NCBI RefSeq assembly: GCF_018449795.1
Contig: NZ_JAAVVE010000011.1
Location: forward strand, 1-64,000
Length of the DNA: 64,000 nt
Direction of reading: 5' to 3'
Source: Sphingomonas sp. dw_22
GTDB lineage: Bacteria > Pseudomonadota > Alphaproteobacteria > Sphingomonadales > Sphingomonadaceae
Shown: piece by piece, positions 19,690-27,328 of the stretch
Layout: each line of letters begins with the position of its first letter
Position numbering within the stretch: position 1 is the stretch's first letter
Translations under genes and position numbers: made by a program
Notes under the pieces: model-generated
The model's database searches: none
What the model was told of the DNA's origin: nothing
The model's input: only the letters and a program-made list of their open reading frames with translations

Positions 19690-20841
19690 ATGGAACCGAC
19701 CCTGGATTTCGACCTCGGCGAAACCGCCGACATGATCCGCGATACGACGCGGCGCTTCTCCAGCGAGAAGATCGCTCCCCTGGCGGCGAAGATCGACGCC
19801 GAGGACTGGTTCCCGCGCGACCTGTGGCCCGCAATGGGCGAGCTCGGCCTGCACGGCATCACCGTGGAGGAGGAATATGGCGGCCTGAACCTCGGCTATC
19901 TGGAACATGTCATCGCCTGCGAGGAAGTGTCGCGCGCGTCCGCCTCGATCGGCCTCAGCTATGGCGCCCATTCCAATCTCTGCATCAACCAGATCCGCCG
20001 CTGGGCGACCCCTGAGCAGAAGGCGAAATACCTCCCCAAGCTCGTCTCCGGCGAGCATGTCGGCAGCCTCGCCATGTCCGAGGCCGGGGCCGGCTCCGAC
20101 GTGGTCAGCATGAAGCTCCGCGCCGAGAAGACCGACACGGGCTACATCCTCAACGGCACGAAATTCTGGATCACCAACGCGACTTACGCCGATACCCTCG
20201 TAGTCTATGCGAAGACCGGCGAAGGCAGTCGCGGCATCACCACCTTCCTGATCGAGAAGGACATGCCCGGCTTCTCGATCGGCCAGAAGATCGACAAGAT
20301 GGGCATGCGCGGCTCCCCCACCGCCGAACTGGTGTTCGACGATTGCGAGGTGCCCGAGGAAAACGTCATGGGGCCGCTCAACGGCGGCGTCGGCGTGCTG
20401 ATGTCGGGCCTCGATTACGAGCGCACCGTACTGGCCGGCATCCAGCTCGGCATCATGCAGGCCTGCCTCGACGTGGTCCTGCCCTATCTGCGCGAGCGCA
20501 AGCAGTTCGGCCAGGCGATCGGCCATTTCCAGCTCATGCAAGCCAAGGTGGCGGACATGTATGTCGCGCTCAATTCGGCCCGCGCCTATGTCTATGCCGT
20601 GGCCAAGAGCTGCGATTCCGGCCGCACCACCCGCTTCGACGCGGCCGGCGCGATCCTGCTCGCCTCGGAGAATGCCTTCCGCGTCGCCGGCGAAGCGGTC
20701 CAGGCGCTGGGCGGCGCCGGCTATACCAAGGACTGGCCGGTCGAACGCTTTCTCCGCGACGCCAAGCTGCTCGATATCGGCGCGGGAACGAACGAAATCC
20801 GCCGCATGCTCATCGGCCGCGAACTGATCGGCGCAGTCTGA
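19690..20841 (+). CDS. ivd: Isovaleryl-CoA dehydrogenase
   Basis: A 383-residue acyl-CoA dehydrogenase oxidising isovaleryl-CoA to 3-methylcrotonyl-CoA in leucine degradation. FAD-binding motifs [11 protein letters not shown] and KFWITNA are present, the catalytic Glu lies in [12 protein letters not shown] (the position peculiar to isovaleryl-CoA dehydrogenases), and [21 protein letters not shown] and [14 protein letters not shown] close the protein. Two ATGs are six bases apart; 19690 is preferred because AGGA (19681-19684) is correctly spaced for it and abuts the first. It feeds the carboxylase encoded by mccB/mccA downstream. Confidence 0.95.
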   Translation: MEPTLDFDLGETADMIRDTTRRFSSEKIAPLAAKIDAEDWFPRDLWPAMGELGLHGITVEEEYGGLNLGYLEHVIACEEVSRASASIGLSYGAHSNLCINQIRRWATPEQKAKYLPKLVSGEHVGSLAMSEAGAGSDVVSMKLRAEKTDTGYILNGTKFWITNATYADTLVVYAKTGEGSRGITTFLIEKDMPGFSIGQKIDKMGMRGSPTAELVFDDCEVPEENVMGPLNGGVGVLMSGLDYERTVLAGIQLGIMQACLDVVLPYLRERKQFGQAIGHFQLMQAKVADMYVALNSARAYVYAVAKSCDSGRTTRFDAAGAILLASENAFRVAGEAVQALGGAGYTKDWPVERFLRDAKLLDIGAGTNEIRRMLIGRELIGAV

Positions 20842-20848
20842 CCTATAG

Positions 20849-20960
20849 CCCTCTCCCGCTTGCGGGAGAGGGTTGGGTGAGGGCTCAGCGCAACGCACTC
20901 TCGATCGCACCTTCACCCGACTCACCCTCACCCCGGCCCTCTCCCGCAAGCGGGAGAGGG
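20849..20960. repeat. Facing pair of CCCTCTCCCGC palindromes (family R4)
   Basis: CCCTCTCCCGC-TT-GCGGGAGAGGG occupies 20849-20872 and is followed by TTGGGTGAGGG. Its inverse, CACCCTCACCCCGG then CCCTCTCCCGC-AA-GCGGGAGAGGG, ends at 20960. It lies between two convergent genes and may act as a two-way terminator. Confidence 0.8.
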
Positions 20961-20971
20961 AGAGTTACAAG

Positions 20972-22153
20972 CTACCGAAACAACCCCAACGGGATCGCCT
21001 CACCCATCTTCGTCTCGCCGGCCGCATTCGGATGGAGATTGTCCCCGAACTGCAGCGCATCGGCCAGCCGCCGGGGATTGGCCGGATCGCCAACCACCTT
21101 CTCCATGTCGATCACGGCATCGAGCTCGCCCGAGCTGCGCATCCAGTCGTTGACGCGCACGCGGATCGCCTCGCCCTCGGGCCGCGCATATTTGGCGCCT
21201 TCGAACGGCAGGATCGTCATCGCGATCACCTTGATGCCATGCCCATGCGCGCGCTCGACGAGCTGGCGAAAGCCCTGGATCAACTGCGCCGCGGTGACCT
21301 CCGGATTCTTCACCCCGTTCCGCTCCAGCCCCGAATTGCCGATATCGTTGATCCCTTCGAGCAGCACGACATGCGTCACGCCGGGCATCGCCAGCACGTC
21401 GCGATCGAACCGGGCAAGCGCGCTAGGCCCCGCGCCCGTCGCCAATATCCGGTTGCCCGAGATCGCCTGCGTCACCACCACCTGCGGCATCCCCGCCCTG
21501 GCGAAGCGCCGCCCGAGCACATCGCCCCAGCGGCAGATCGGCACCGCATCATTGGCGCACCCGGTATTGTCGGTGATCGAGTCGCCATAGGCGACCACCA
21601 CCGGCCGCGCCTTCGCCCCCAGCACGTCGATCCCGGCGATCAGCGGCCGGAAGCGCGTGGTCCGCGCCGGCACGAAGTCGCCGCCGCTATGGTCGCCGGG
21701 GCCGGAAACCTGCGTCGGCTGGCCGCCCGCGTCGTGCACCGTCTCGATCTCGGCCCGCTCCGGCAGGAACAGCGAGACCTCCACCACGTCGAACGCCCTG
21801 ACCGGCAACGCCACCGGATCGCTCACCAGCGGTGCCCCCTGGGGCAATTGCGTGGAGCCCTGCCCGTCGAACGTCACCCGCACCGTCGGCCCGCCTGCGA
21901 TCCGTACCGTCGCCGCGCCGATCGCCAGCGCCGCGCCATACTCATTGGCAAGCCGCAGCCGCAGCTTGCTTCCGCCCATCCCGACCCGCACCGCGGCGCG
22001 GATCGTGGCGTTCTCGACCAAAACGCGCTGGTCCGGATTGGTCGCCTGCCACATGCTCGCGGTCCAGGCCGGCGTCCACGCATCCGGCGAGGGCGCCGCC
22101 GCCCCGGTCGCAGCCAGAGCCGCGGCGGCAAACGCAATCCGAAACCAGCGCAT
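20972..22153 (-). CDS. Secreted SGNH/GDSL hydrolase
   Basis: A 393-residue exported esterase-like enzyme. The signal peptide is MRWFRIAFAAAALAATGAAA. The first ~160 residues form a beta-rich domain. The SGNH hydrolase follows: block I Ser in VVAYGDSITDN, GINDIGN with the block III Asn, and the C-terminal Asp/His dyad in FGDNLHPNAAGE. It is likely to deacylate carbohydrates or lipids outside the cytoplasm. The start has GGAGGGG upstream. It lies with the M13 peptidase gene on the minus strand, splitting ivd from mccB. Confidence 0.88.
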   Translation of the reverse strand: MRWFRIAFAAAALAATGAAAPSPDAWTPAWTASMWQATNPDQRVLVENATIRAAVRVGMGGSKLRLRLANEYGAALAIGAATVRIAGGPTVRVTFDGQGSTQLPQGAPLVSDPVALPVRAFDVVEVSLFLPERAEIETVHDAGGQPTQVSGPGDHSGGDFVPARTTRFRPLIAGIDVLGAKARPVVVAYGDSITDNTGCANDAVPICRWGDVLGRRFARAGMPQVVVTQAISGNRILATGAGPSALARFDRDVLAMPGVTHVVLLEGINDIGNSGLERNGVKNPEVTAAQLIQGFRQLVERAHGHGIKVIAMTILPFEGAKYARPEGEAIRVRVNDWMRSSGELDAVIDMEKVVGDPANPRRLADALQFGDNLHPNAAGETKMGEAIPLGLFR

Positions 22154-22180
22154 ATCCCCTCCTATGTTCGTCGTCCTATC

Positions 22181-24238
22181 TCACCATATCTTCACGCGCT
22201 TGTCCGGCGCCAGGTACAGTTTCTGCCCCGGCTGGACGTCGAACGCCGGATACCAGGCGTCGAGGTTGCGCACCGTCATCGCCCGCCAGCGCCCCGGCGC
22301 ATGGCCGTCGGTCGCCACCTCGGCGCGCAGCGACTGCTCGCGCTGCTTCTCGCGCCAGCTCTGCGCAAAGGCCAGGAAGAAGCGCTGGTCGCCGGTCAGC
22401 CCGCCGATCACCGGCGCCGCCTTGCCGCCCAGCGAGGCGCGATACGCCTCATAGGCCGCCGTCAGCCCCGCCACATCGGCGATATTCTCGGCCAGCACCT
22501 GCTTGCCGTTCAAATGCAGCCCCGGCAGCACCGCATAGGCGCTGTACTGGTCCGCCAGCGCCCCCGCCGCCGCCTCGAAATGCTCCAGGTCCGCCGGCGT
22601 CCACCAGTTGCGCAGCGTGCCGCTCGCATCGAAGTCCGCGCCGGTATTGTCGAAGCTGTGGCTGATCTCATGCCCGATCACCGCACCGATCGAGCCGTAA
22701 TTGGTCGCCGCATCCGCCTTGGGATCGTAGAAGGGCGCCTGGAGGATCGCCGCCGGGAAGTTGAGCGCGTTCTGCAGCGGCAGATTGACCGCGTTCACCG
22801 TCTGCGGCGTCATCCACCATTCGCCGCGATCGACCGGCTTGCCGATCTTGCCGAGCTGGTGGCGATATTCGGCCAGTTCGGCGCGGCGCAGATTGCCGAC
22901 CGGATCGTCCGCCTTCACCTCCAGCGAAGCATAGCTGCGCCAGGTCTCGGGATAGCCCACCCCGACGCGCATCGTCTCGATCTTACGCCGCGCCTCTGCC
23001 TTGGTCGCGGGCGCCATCCAGTCGAGCTTGGCAACACGGGCGTCAAACGCCGCCAATATGCCCTTCACCATCTGCTGGATGTCGGTCTTGGACGAAGCCG
23101 GAAAATAGTCCTTCACATAGAGTTGCCCCACCGCGTCGCCCAGCCAGCTGTTGACGTTGGCGATCGCCCGTTTGTCGCGCGGGCGCGCCTTGGGAACGCC
23201 GTTCAGCGTATGGCTGAAGAACTCGAAATGCGCATTGTCGATCGCCGCCGGCAGCACGCTCGACACGTCGTCGATCCGATGGAAGGTCAGCCAGTCCTGC
23301 CACGCCTGGAGCGGCTCGCCCGCCACCAGCTTCGAAAGCCCTGCCACGGGCCCCGGATGCCAGACGACGAACTGCTGCTGCCCGCCAAGCTGCGCCGCGC
23401 TCCAGAAGGCATCCCAGTCGATCCCCGGCGCCTTGGCGGCGAAATCGCCCTTGCCCCAGACATTGTTGGCCTTGTGGACGTCCTGGCTGGAAACGCGATC
23501 GGCATGGACCTGGGCGATCTTCGTCTCCAGCGCGAAGATGCGCTCCGCCCGCGCGGCGGGATCGCTCACCCCGGCCAGCGTCAGCAACTGCGCGATATAG
23601 GCTTTGTAGCCGGTGCGGATCTTCACCATCTCGGGATCGGCCGAGAGATAATAGTCGCGGTCGGGCAGCCCCAGCCCGCCCTGGAGCACATAGGGAAAAT
23701 TGGTGCCGGACTGCTCCAGCCCCTGCGCCACCCAGATGCCGACGATGTTCGTCGTCTCGAAATTGGTGGCGTTGAGCGGATCGACATCGGCACGGACGTT
23801 GCCGCCCAGCATCGCCGAAAGCGCCTTCTTGTCCTTCAGCCCCGCAATCGCCGCCAGCTCGGCCTTCACCGGCGCCAGCCCGCGCGCCTCGATCCCCGCC
23901 GTATCGGTAAAGCCGCGATACCAGTCGGCGATGCGCCGCGTGTCGCTGCCCGGTGCGGCATTGGCGTTCACCGCGGCGGCGATGATCGCGGCATTGTTCG
24001 CCTCGGCCTTGTTGAACACCTCCAGGAAGATGCCCACGCTCGAACGGTCGGCCGGGATCTCGGTCCTCGCGCGCCAGCCGCCATTGGCATATTGGTCGAA
24101 ATCGTCGCCCGGCTTCACGTTGGCATCGATGCCGGTCGTATCGGGATCGACCGCCACCACGCGATCGCTCGCCACGCCGCCGGAAGTCCAGGCCGTCGTC
24201 GCCAGCAATATGGCCAGCATCATGGTGCCACGCTTCAT
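22181..24238 (-). CDS. M13-family zinc metallopeptidase (neprilysin/PepO-like)
   Basis: A 685-residue exported endopeptidase. ATG 24238 begins a signal peptide (MKRGTMMLAILLATTAWTSG) and has GAGAGGG upstream; the longer reading adds 25 residues without one. The zinc site is complete: HEISH in AVIGHEISHSFDNTGADFD and the third ligand in ENIADVAGL. The substrate-backbone motif NAVNLPLQNALNFPAAIL is present (NAxx type). It degrades peptides in the periplasm or outside the cell. The 27-bp gap to the SGNH gene suggests one transcript. Confidence 0.93.
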   Translation of the reverse strand: MKRGTMMLAILLATTAWTSGGVASDRVVAVDPDTTGIDANVKPGDDFDQYANGGWRARTEIPADRSSVGIFLEVFNKAEANNAAIIAAAVNANAAPGSDTRRIADWYRGFTDTAGIEARGLAPVKAELAAIAGLKDKKALSAMLGGNVRADVDPLNATNFETTNIVGIWVAQGLEQSGTNFPYVLQGGLGLPDRDYYLSADPEMVKIRTGYKAYIAQLLTLAGVSDPAARAERIFALETKIAQVHADRVSSQDVHKANNVWGKGDFAAKAPGIDWDAFWSAAQLGGQQQFVVWHPGPVAGLSKLVAGEPLQAWQDWLTFHRIDDVSSVLPAAIDNAHFEFFSHTLNGVPKARPRDKRAIANVNSWLGDAVGQLYVKDYFPASSKTDIQQMVKGILAAFDARVAKLDWMAPATKAEARRKIETMRVGVGYPETWRSYASLEVKADDPVGNLRRAELAEYRHQLGKIGKPVDRGEWWMTPQTVNAVNLPLQNALNFPAAILQAPFYDPKADAATNYGSIGAVIGHEISHSFDNTGADFDASGTLRNWWTPADLEHFEAAAGALADQYSAYAVLPGLHLNGKQVLAENIADVAGLTAAYEAYRASLGGKAAPVIGGLTGDQRFFLAFAQSWREKQREQSLRAEVATDGHAPGRWRAMTVRNLDAWYPAFDVQPGQKLYLAPDKRVKIW

Positions 24239-24370
24239 CCCACGTCCCTCTCGTGATGTGCTGTATGGCAGCGCAGCTACACCCGCTTCCCGCCCCGCGC
24301 CAGCACCTTCCAATCGCTGCCGCGCCGGTGTAGGAGAAACGAAAACTAGGACAGGAAGGATGCCCTATTT

Positions 24371-25972
24371 ATGAGCGCGCCGGTGCTGGACACGAAGGTC
24401 TCGGCCGATAGCGAGGCTTTCCGCGCCAATGCCGCGCATAATCGCGCGCTCGCCGATCGCCTGCGCGCCGATGTGGCGCAGGCGGCGCTGGGCGGCAGCG
24501 AAGCCTCCCGCGAACGCCACACCGCGCGCGGCAAGCTCCTCCCCCGCGACCGCGTCGAGCGGCTGCTCGATCCCGGCTCGCCCTTCCTCGAAATCGGCCA
24601 GCTGGCCGCCTGCGACATGTACGAAGGCGAAGTGCCCGGCGCCGGCATGATCGCGGGGATCGGCCGCGTCTCGGGCCGCACCGTCATGATCGTCTGCAAC
24701 GACGCGACGGTGAAGGGCGGCACCTATTACCCCCTGACCGTCAAGAAGCATCTCCGCGCCCAGGAGATCGCCGAGCAGAACCGCCTGCCCTGCATCTATC
24801 TGGTCGATTCGGGCGGCGCCAACCTGCCCCACCAGGCCGAAGTCTTCCCCGATCGCGACCATTTCGGCCGCATCTTCTTCAACCAGGCCAATATGTCCGC
24901 CAAGGGCATTCCCCAGATCGCCTGCGTGATGGGAAGCTGCACGGCGGGCGGCGCCTATGTCCCCGCCATGTCCGACGAGACGGTGATCGTCCGCGAGCAG
25001 GGCACGATCTTCCTCGCCGGCCCGCCGCTGGTGAAGGCGGCGACGGGCGAGGTCATCTCGGCCGAGGATCTCGGCGGCGGCGATCTCCATGCGCGCAAGT
25101 CGGGCGTAGTCGATCACCTCGCGGAGAATGACGAGCACGCCCTCACCATCGTTCGCGACATCGTCAGCCACCTGCCCGCCGACGCTACCCCCGACATCAA
25201 GCTGCTGGATCCCCGCGCGCCAAAGTACGACGCGAGCGACCTCTACGGCATCGTCCCCCAGGATGTCCGCGCGCCCTATGACGTCCACGAGGTCATCGCC
25301 CGGCTGGTCGACGGCAGCGAATTCCACGAGTTCAAGGCGCTCTACGGCACCTCGCTGGTCTGCGGCTTCGCGCATATCTGGGGCATGCCGGTGGGCATCA
25401 TCGCCAACAACGGCATCCTGTTTTCGGAGAGCGCGCAGAAGGGTGCCCATTTCATCGAGCTCGCCTGCCAGCGCCGCGTGCCTTTGCTGTTCCTCCAGAA
25501 CATCTCGGGCTTCATGGTCGGCGGCAAGTACGAGGCCGAAGGCATTGCGAAACATGGCGCAAAGCTGGTGACGGCCGTCGCCACCGCGACGGTCCCCAAG
25601 ATCACCGTCCTGATCGGCGGCAGCTTCGGCGCCGGCAACTACGGCATGTGCGGCCGCGCCTACAGCCCGCGCTTCCTCTTCACCTGGCCCAACAGCCGCA
25701 TCAGCGTGATGGGCGGCGAGCAGGCCGCCAGCGTGCTGGCCACGGTCCACCGCGACGCCGAAAAATGGACCCCGGAAGAGGCCGAAGCCTTCAAGGCCCC
25801 GATCCGCCAGCGCTACGAGGACGAAGGCAATCCCTGGCACGCCACCGCGCGCCTGTGGGACGACGGCATCATCGACCCCGCCCAGACCCGCGACGTCCTC
25901 GGCCTGGCGCTAGCGACAACGCTCAACGCCCCGATCCCCGAACGCCCGGCCTTCGGCGTGTTCCGGATGTGA
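24371..25972 (+). CDS. mccB: 3-methylcrotonyl-CoA carboxylase, carboxyltransferase (beta) subunit
   Basis: A 533-residue carboxyltransferase that moves CO2 from biotin to 3-methylcrotonyl-CoA. Typical stretches are [48 protein letters not shown] (distinctive for the methylcrotonyl enzyme), [29 protein letters not shown] and the [15 protein letters not shown] oxyanion region. It pairs with the biotin subunit encoded at 27325. An AGGAAGG lies 11 bases before the ATG. Confidence 0.95.
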   Translation: MSAPVLDTKVSADSEAFRANAAHNRALADRLRADVAQAALGGSEASRERHTARGKLLPRDRVERLLDPGSPFLEIGQLAACDMYEGEVPGAGMIAGIGRVSGRTVMIVCNDATVKGGTYYPLTVKKHLRAQEIAEQNRLPCIYLVDSGGANLPHQAEVFPDRDHFGRIFFNQANMSAKGIPQIACVMGSCTAGGAYVPAMSDETVIVREQGTIFLAGPPLVKAATGEVISAEDLGGGDLHARKSGVVDHLAENDEHALTIVRDIVSHLPADATPDIKLLDPRAPKYDASDLYGIVPQDVRAPYDVHEVIARLVDGSEFHEFKALYGTSLVCGFAHIWGMPVGIIANNGILFSESAQKGAHFIELACQRRVPLLFLQNISGFMVGGKYEAEGIAKHGAKLVTAVATATVPKITVLIGGSFGAGNYGMCGRAYSPRFLFTWPNSRISVMGGEQAASVLATVHRDAEKWTPEEAEAFKAPIRQRYEDEGNPWHATARLWDDGIIDPAQTRDVLGLALATTLNAPIPERPAFGVFRM

Positions 25973-25992
25973 TGGAAGAACGCACGCTCCCT

Positions 25993-26403
25993 TCAATCCT
26001 CCCCCAGCTCCGCTGGGGGAGGGGGACCGTCCGAAGGACGGTGGAGGGGCGCGCGCTTGCGCGCGTGCTCGGTCACCAACCGAACAACGCCTTCAAGGTT
26101 ACCCAGCACCTCCGCAGCCGGAATGCGCAATGTCGTAATGCCATGCACCGCCAACCAGGCATCGCGCTTCGCGTCCCGATCCGGCCGGTCGCCACGCTCA
26201 TGCGCCTCGCCATCAACCTCGATGCAAAGCTTTGCAACATCGCAGTAGAAGTCGAGCGAGTAAGGCCCTGCGGGATGCTGCTTGCGCCAATGCTGGTCGA
26301 TCGCCCGCCCGCGAAGTCGTTGCCACAACAGCACTTCGGGAAGCGTAAGCTCGCGCCGGAGTTCCCGCGCGCGTCGATAGGCTTTGCCGCTACCCTTCAG
26401 CAT
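25993..26403 (-). CDS. DUF559 protein, Vsr-like PD-(D/E)XK nuclease fold, inside a repeat pair
   Basis: A 136-residue protein of the DUF559 family, related to very-short-patch-repair endonucleases. Recognisable are TLPEVLLWQRLRG, the WRKQHPAGPYSLDFYC strand with Asp51, and LCIEVDGEAH with Glu62 and Asp64, the expected metal-binding residues, followed by GITTLRIPAAEVL. Residues ~114-136 are encoded by the flanking R3 repeat itself and the stop lies at the repeat's outer end; the start codon begins ~10 bp inside the other repeat. Strand and position are alien to the leucine cluster around it. Function is not known; a nicking role on hairpin DNA is a hypothesis. Confidence 0.85.
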   Translation of the reverse strand: MLKGSGKAYRRARELRRELTLPEVLLWQRLRGRAIDQHWRKQHPAGPYSLDFYCDVAKLCIEVDGEAHERGDRPDRDAKRDAWLAVHGITTLRIPAAEVLGNLEGVVRLVTEHARKRAPLHRPSDGPPPPAELGED

Positions 26404-26486
26404 TCCGCCCTAGCCCCTTCGCGCTTCGCGCGCCCCTCCACCATGCTTCGCATGGTCCCCCTCCCCGAGACAAGCTCGGGGAGGAT
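25996..26486. mobile_element. 491-bp cassette: R3 three-hairpin units facing each other around a DUF559 gene
   Basis: The left unit (25996-26063) and right unit (~26418-26486) are inverted copies sharing ATCCTCCCC at the ends and the invariant linkers GGGGAGGGGGACC and GGTGGAGGGGCGCGCG. The hairpins between linkers differ but stay paired: CCCCCAGC/GCTGGGGG against CCCCGAGC/GCTCGGGG, and ACCGTCC-gaa-GGACGGT against ACCATGC-gaa-GCATGGT. This is the same unit as at 19191-19323, there without a gene. Calling it mobile is inference; no target-site duplication could be confirmed by eye. Confidence 0.65.
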
Positions 26487-26501
26487 CTGAAAGGTCCGAA
26501 G

Positions 26502-27020
26502 ATGCTCCTCCCCCTCCTCCTCATCCTCGCCGCCCAGAGCACGCCCCTTCCCCCACCGGCGGCGAACCCCACGCCCAGCCCAAAGCCCGCGGACAAGCTC
26601 CCGCCGGCGAACGCCCTCCCCTATGAGGATGCCGAAGCCACTGCCGTCCTCGCCCCGATCAACGCGCTCTTCGCCAGCCTCGCCGCGCGCGACGGCGCCG
26701 CCATCGCCACCAGCGTCCTCCCCGATGGCCGCGCCACCGGCGTCGCCATCAAGCCCGATGGCAGCCAGACCGTCCGCTCGCTGAGCTGGGCCGAGTTCGC
26801 CGCCAACCTCAAGCCCGGCCCCGAGCGCTATGAGGAGCGCATTACCGACCCCGCGATCGAGGTCGACGGCGATATCGCGATGGTCTGGGCGCCCTACACC
26901 TTCCGGATCGACGGCAAGGTCCATCATTGCGGCGTCGATCATTTCGACCTGGTCCGCCAGGGCGGCGCCTGGAAGATCCTCAACGTCACCTGGTCCTCGC
27001 GCACCACGGGGTGCCAATGA
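26502..27020 (+). CDS. Exported NTF2-like (SnoaL-fold) protein
   Basis: A 172-residue protein. A short hydrophobic N-terminus (MLLPLLLILAAQS) suggests export, then a Pro-rich linker and an NTF2-like domain from about residue 45 (AVLAPINALFASLAARDGAAIATSVLP ... VDGDIAMVWAPYTFRIDGKVHHCGVDHFDLVRQGGAWKILNVTWS). Most such proteins are of unknown activity. An AAAGG lies just before the ATG. Its stop overlaps the DUF3088 start (ATGA), placing it in the mccA operon. Confidence 0.8.
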   Translation: MLLPLLLILAAQSTPLPPPAANPTPSPKPADKLPPANALPYEDAEATAVLAPINALFASLAARDGAAIATSVLPDGRATGVAIKPDGSQTVRSLSWAEFAANLKPGPERYEERITDPAIEVDGDIAMVWAPYTFRIDGKVHHCGVDHFDLVRQGGAWKILNVTWSSRTTGCQ

Positions 27021-27328
27021 GCCGCGACACGCTCTTCCTGCTCGATCCCGACTGGGCCGATCCGGCGTTCGGCGGCAAGCGGCGCTTCTATTGCAAGGAG
27101 TGCATGATCGTCGAAGGGCTGCTCGCCACCTTCCCGGAGCGCGCCGCGAACATCGACGTCGTCCGTATCGCCTGGCCGCGCCCCCGCGCCGCGGTGATGG
27201 AGGCGATCGGCGAGGCGAACCAGAATCTCCCCGCGCTCGTCTTCGCGGACGGCGGCTTCGCCAACGAGATCGAAGCGCTGCTCGCCGCGCTCCACATCCG
27301 CCACGGCTTTCCGGAGCGCCACCCGTGA
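27017..27328 (+). CDS. DUF3088 family protein
   Basis: A 103-residue protein of unknown function, recognisable from DTLFLLDPDWADPAFGGKRRFYCKECMIVEGLL, with a CKEC pair (C-x2-C) in a thioredoxin-like position, and VDVVRIAWPRPR. Its start overlaps the stop of the NTF2-like gene (ATGA) and its stop overlaps the mccA start (GTGA), so all three are translationally coupled. The Cys pair would allow a redox role; that is inference only. Confidence 0.82.
   Translation: MSRDTLFLLDPDWADPAFGGKRRFYCKECMIVEGLLATFPERAANIDVVRIAWPRPRAAVMEAIGEANQNLPALVFADGGFANEIEALLAALHIRHGFPERHP

Noticed and set aside
20873-24256. 1127-residue plus-strand open frame
   Set aside because: It is antisense to the SGNH hydrolase and M13 peptidase genes, both with complete catalytic motifs. 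The translation is Arg/His/Pro-rich, as expected for a shadow frame in high-GC DNA.
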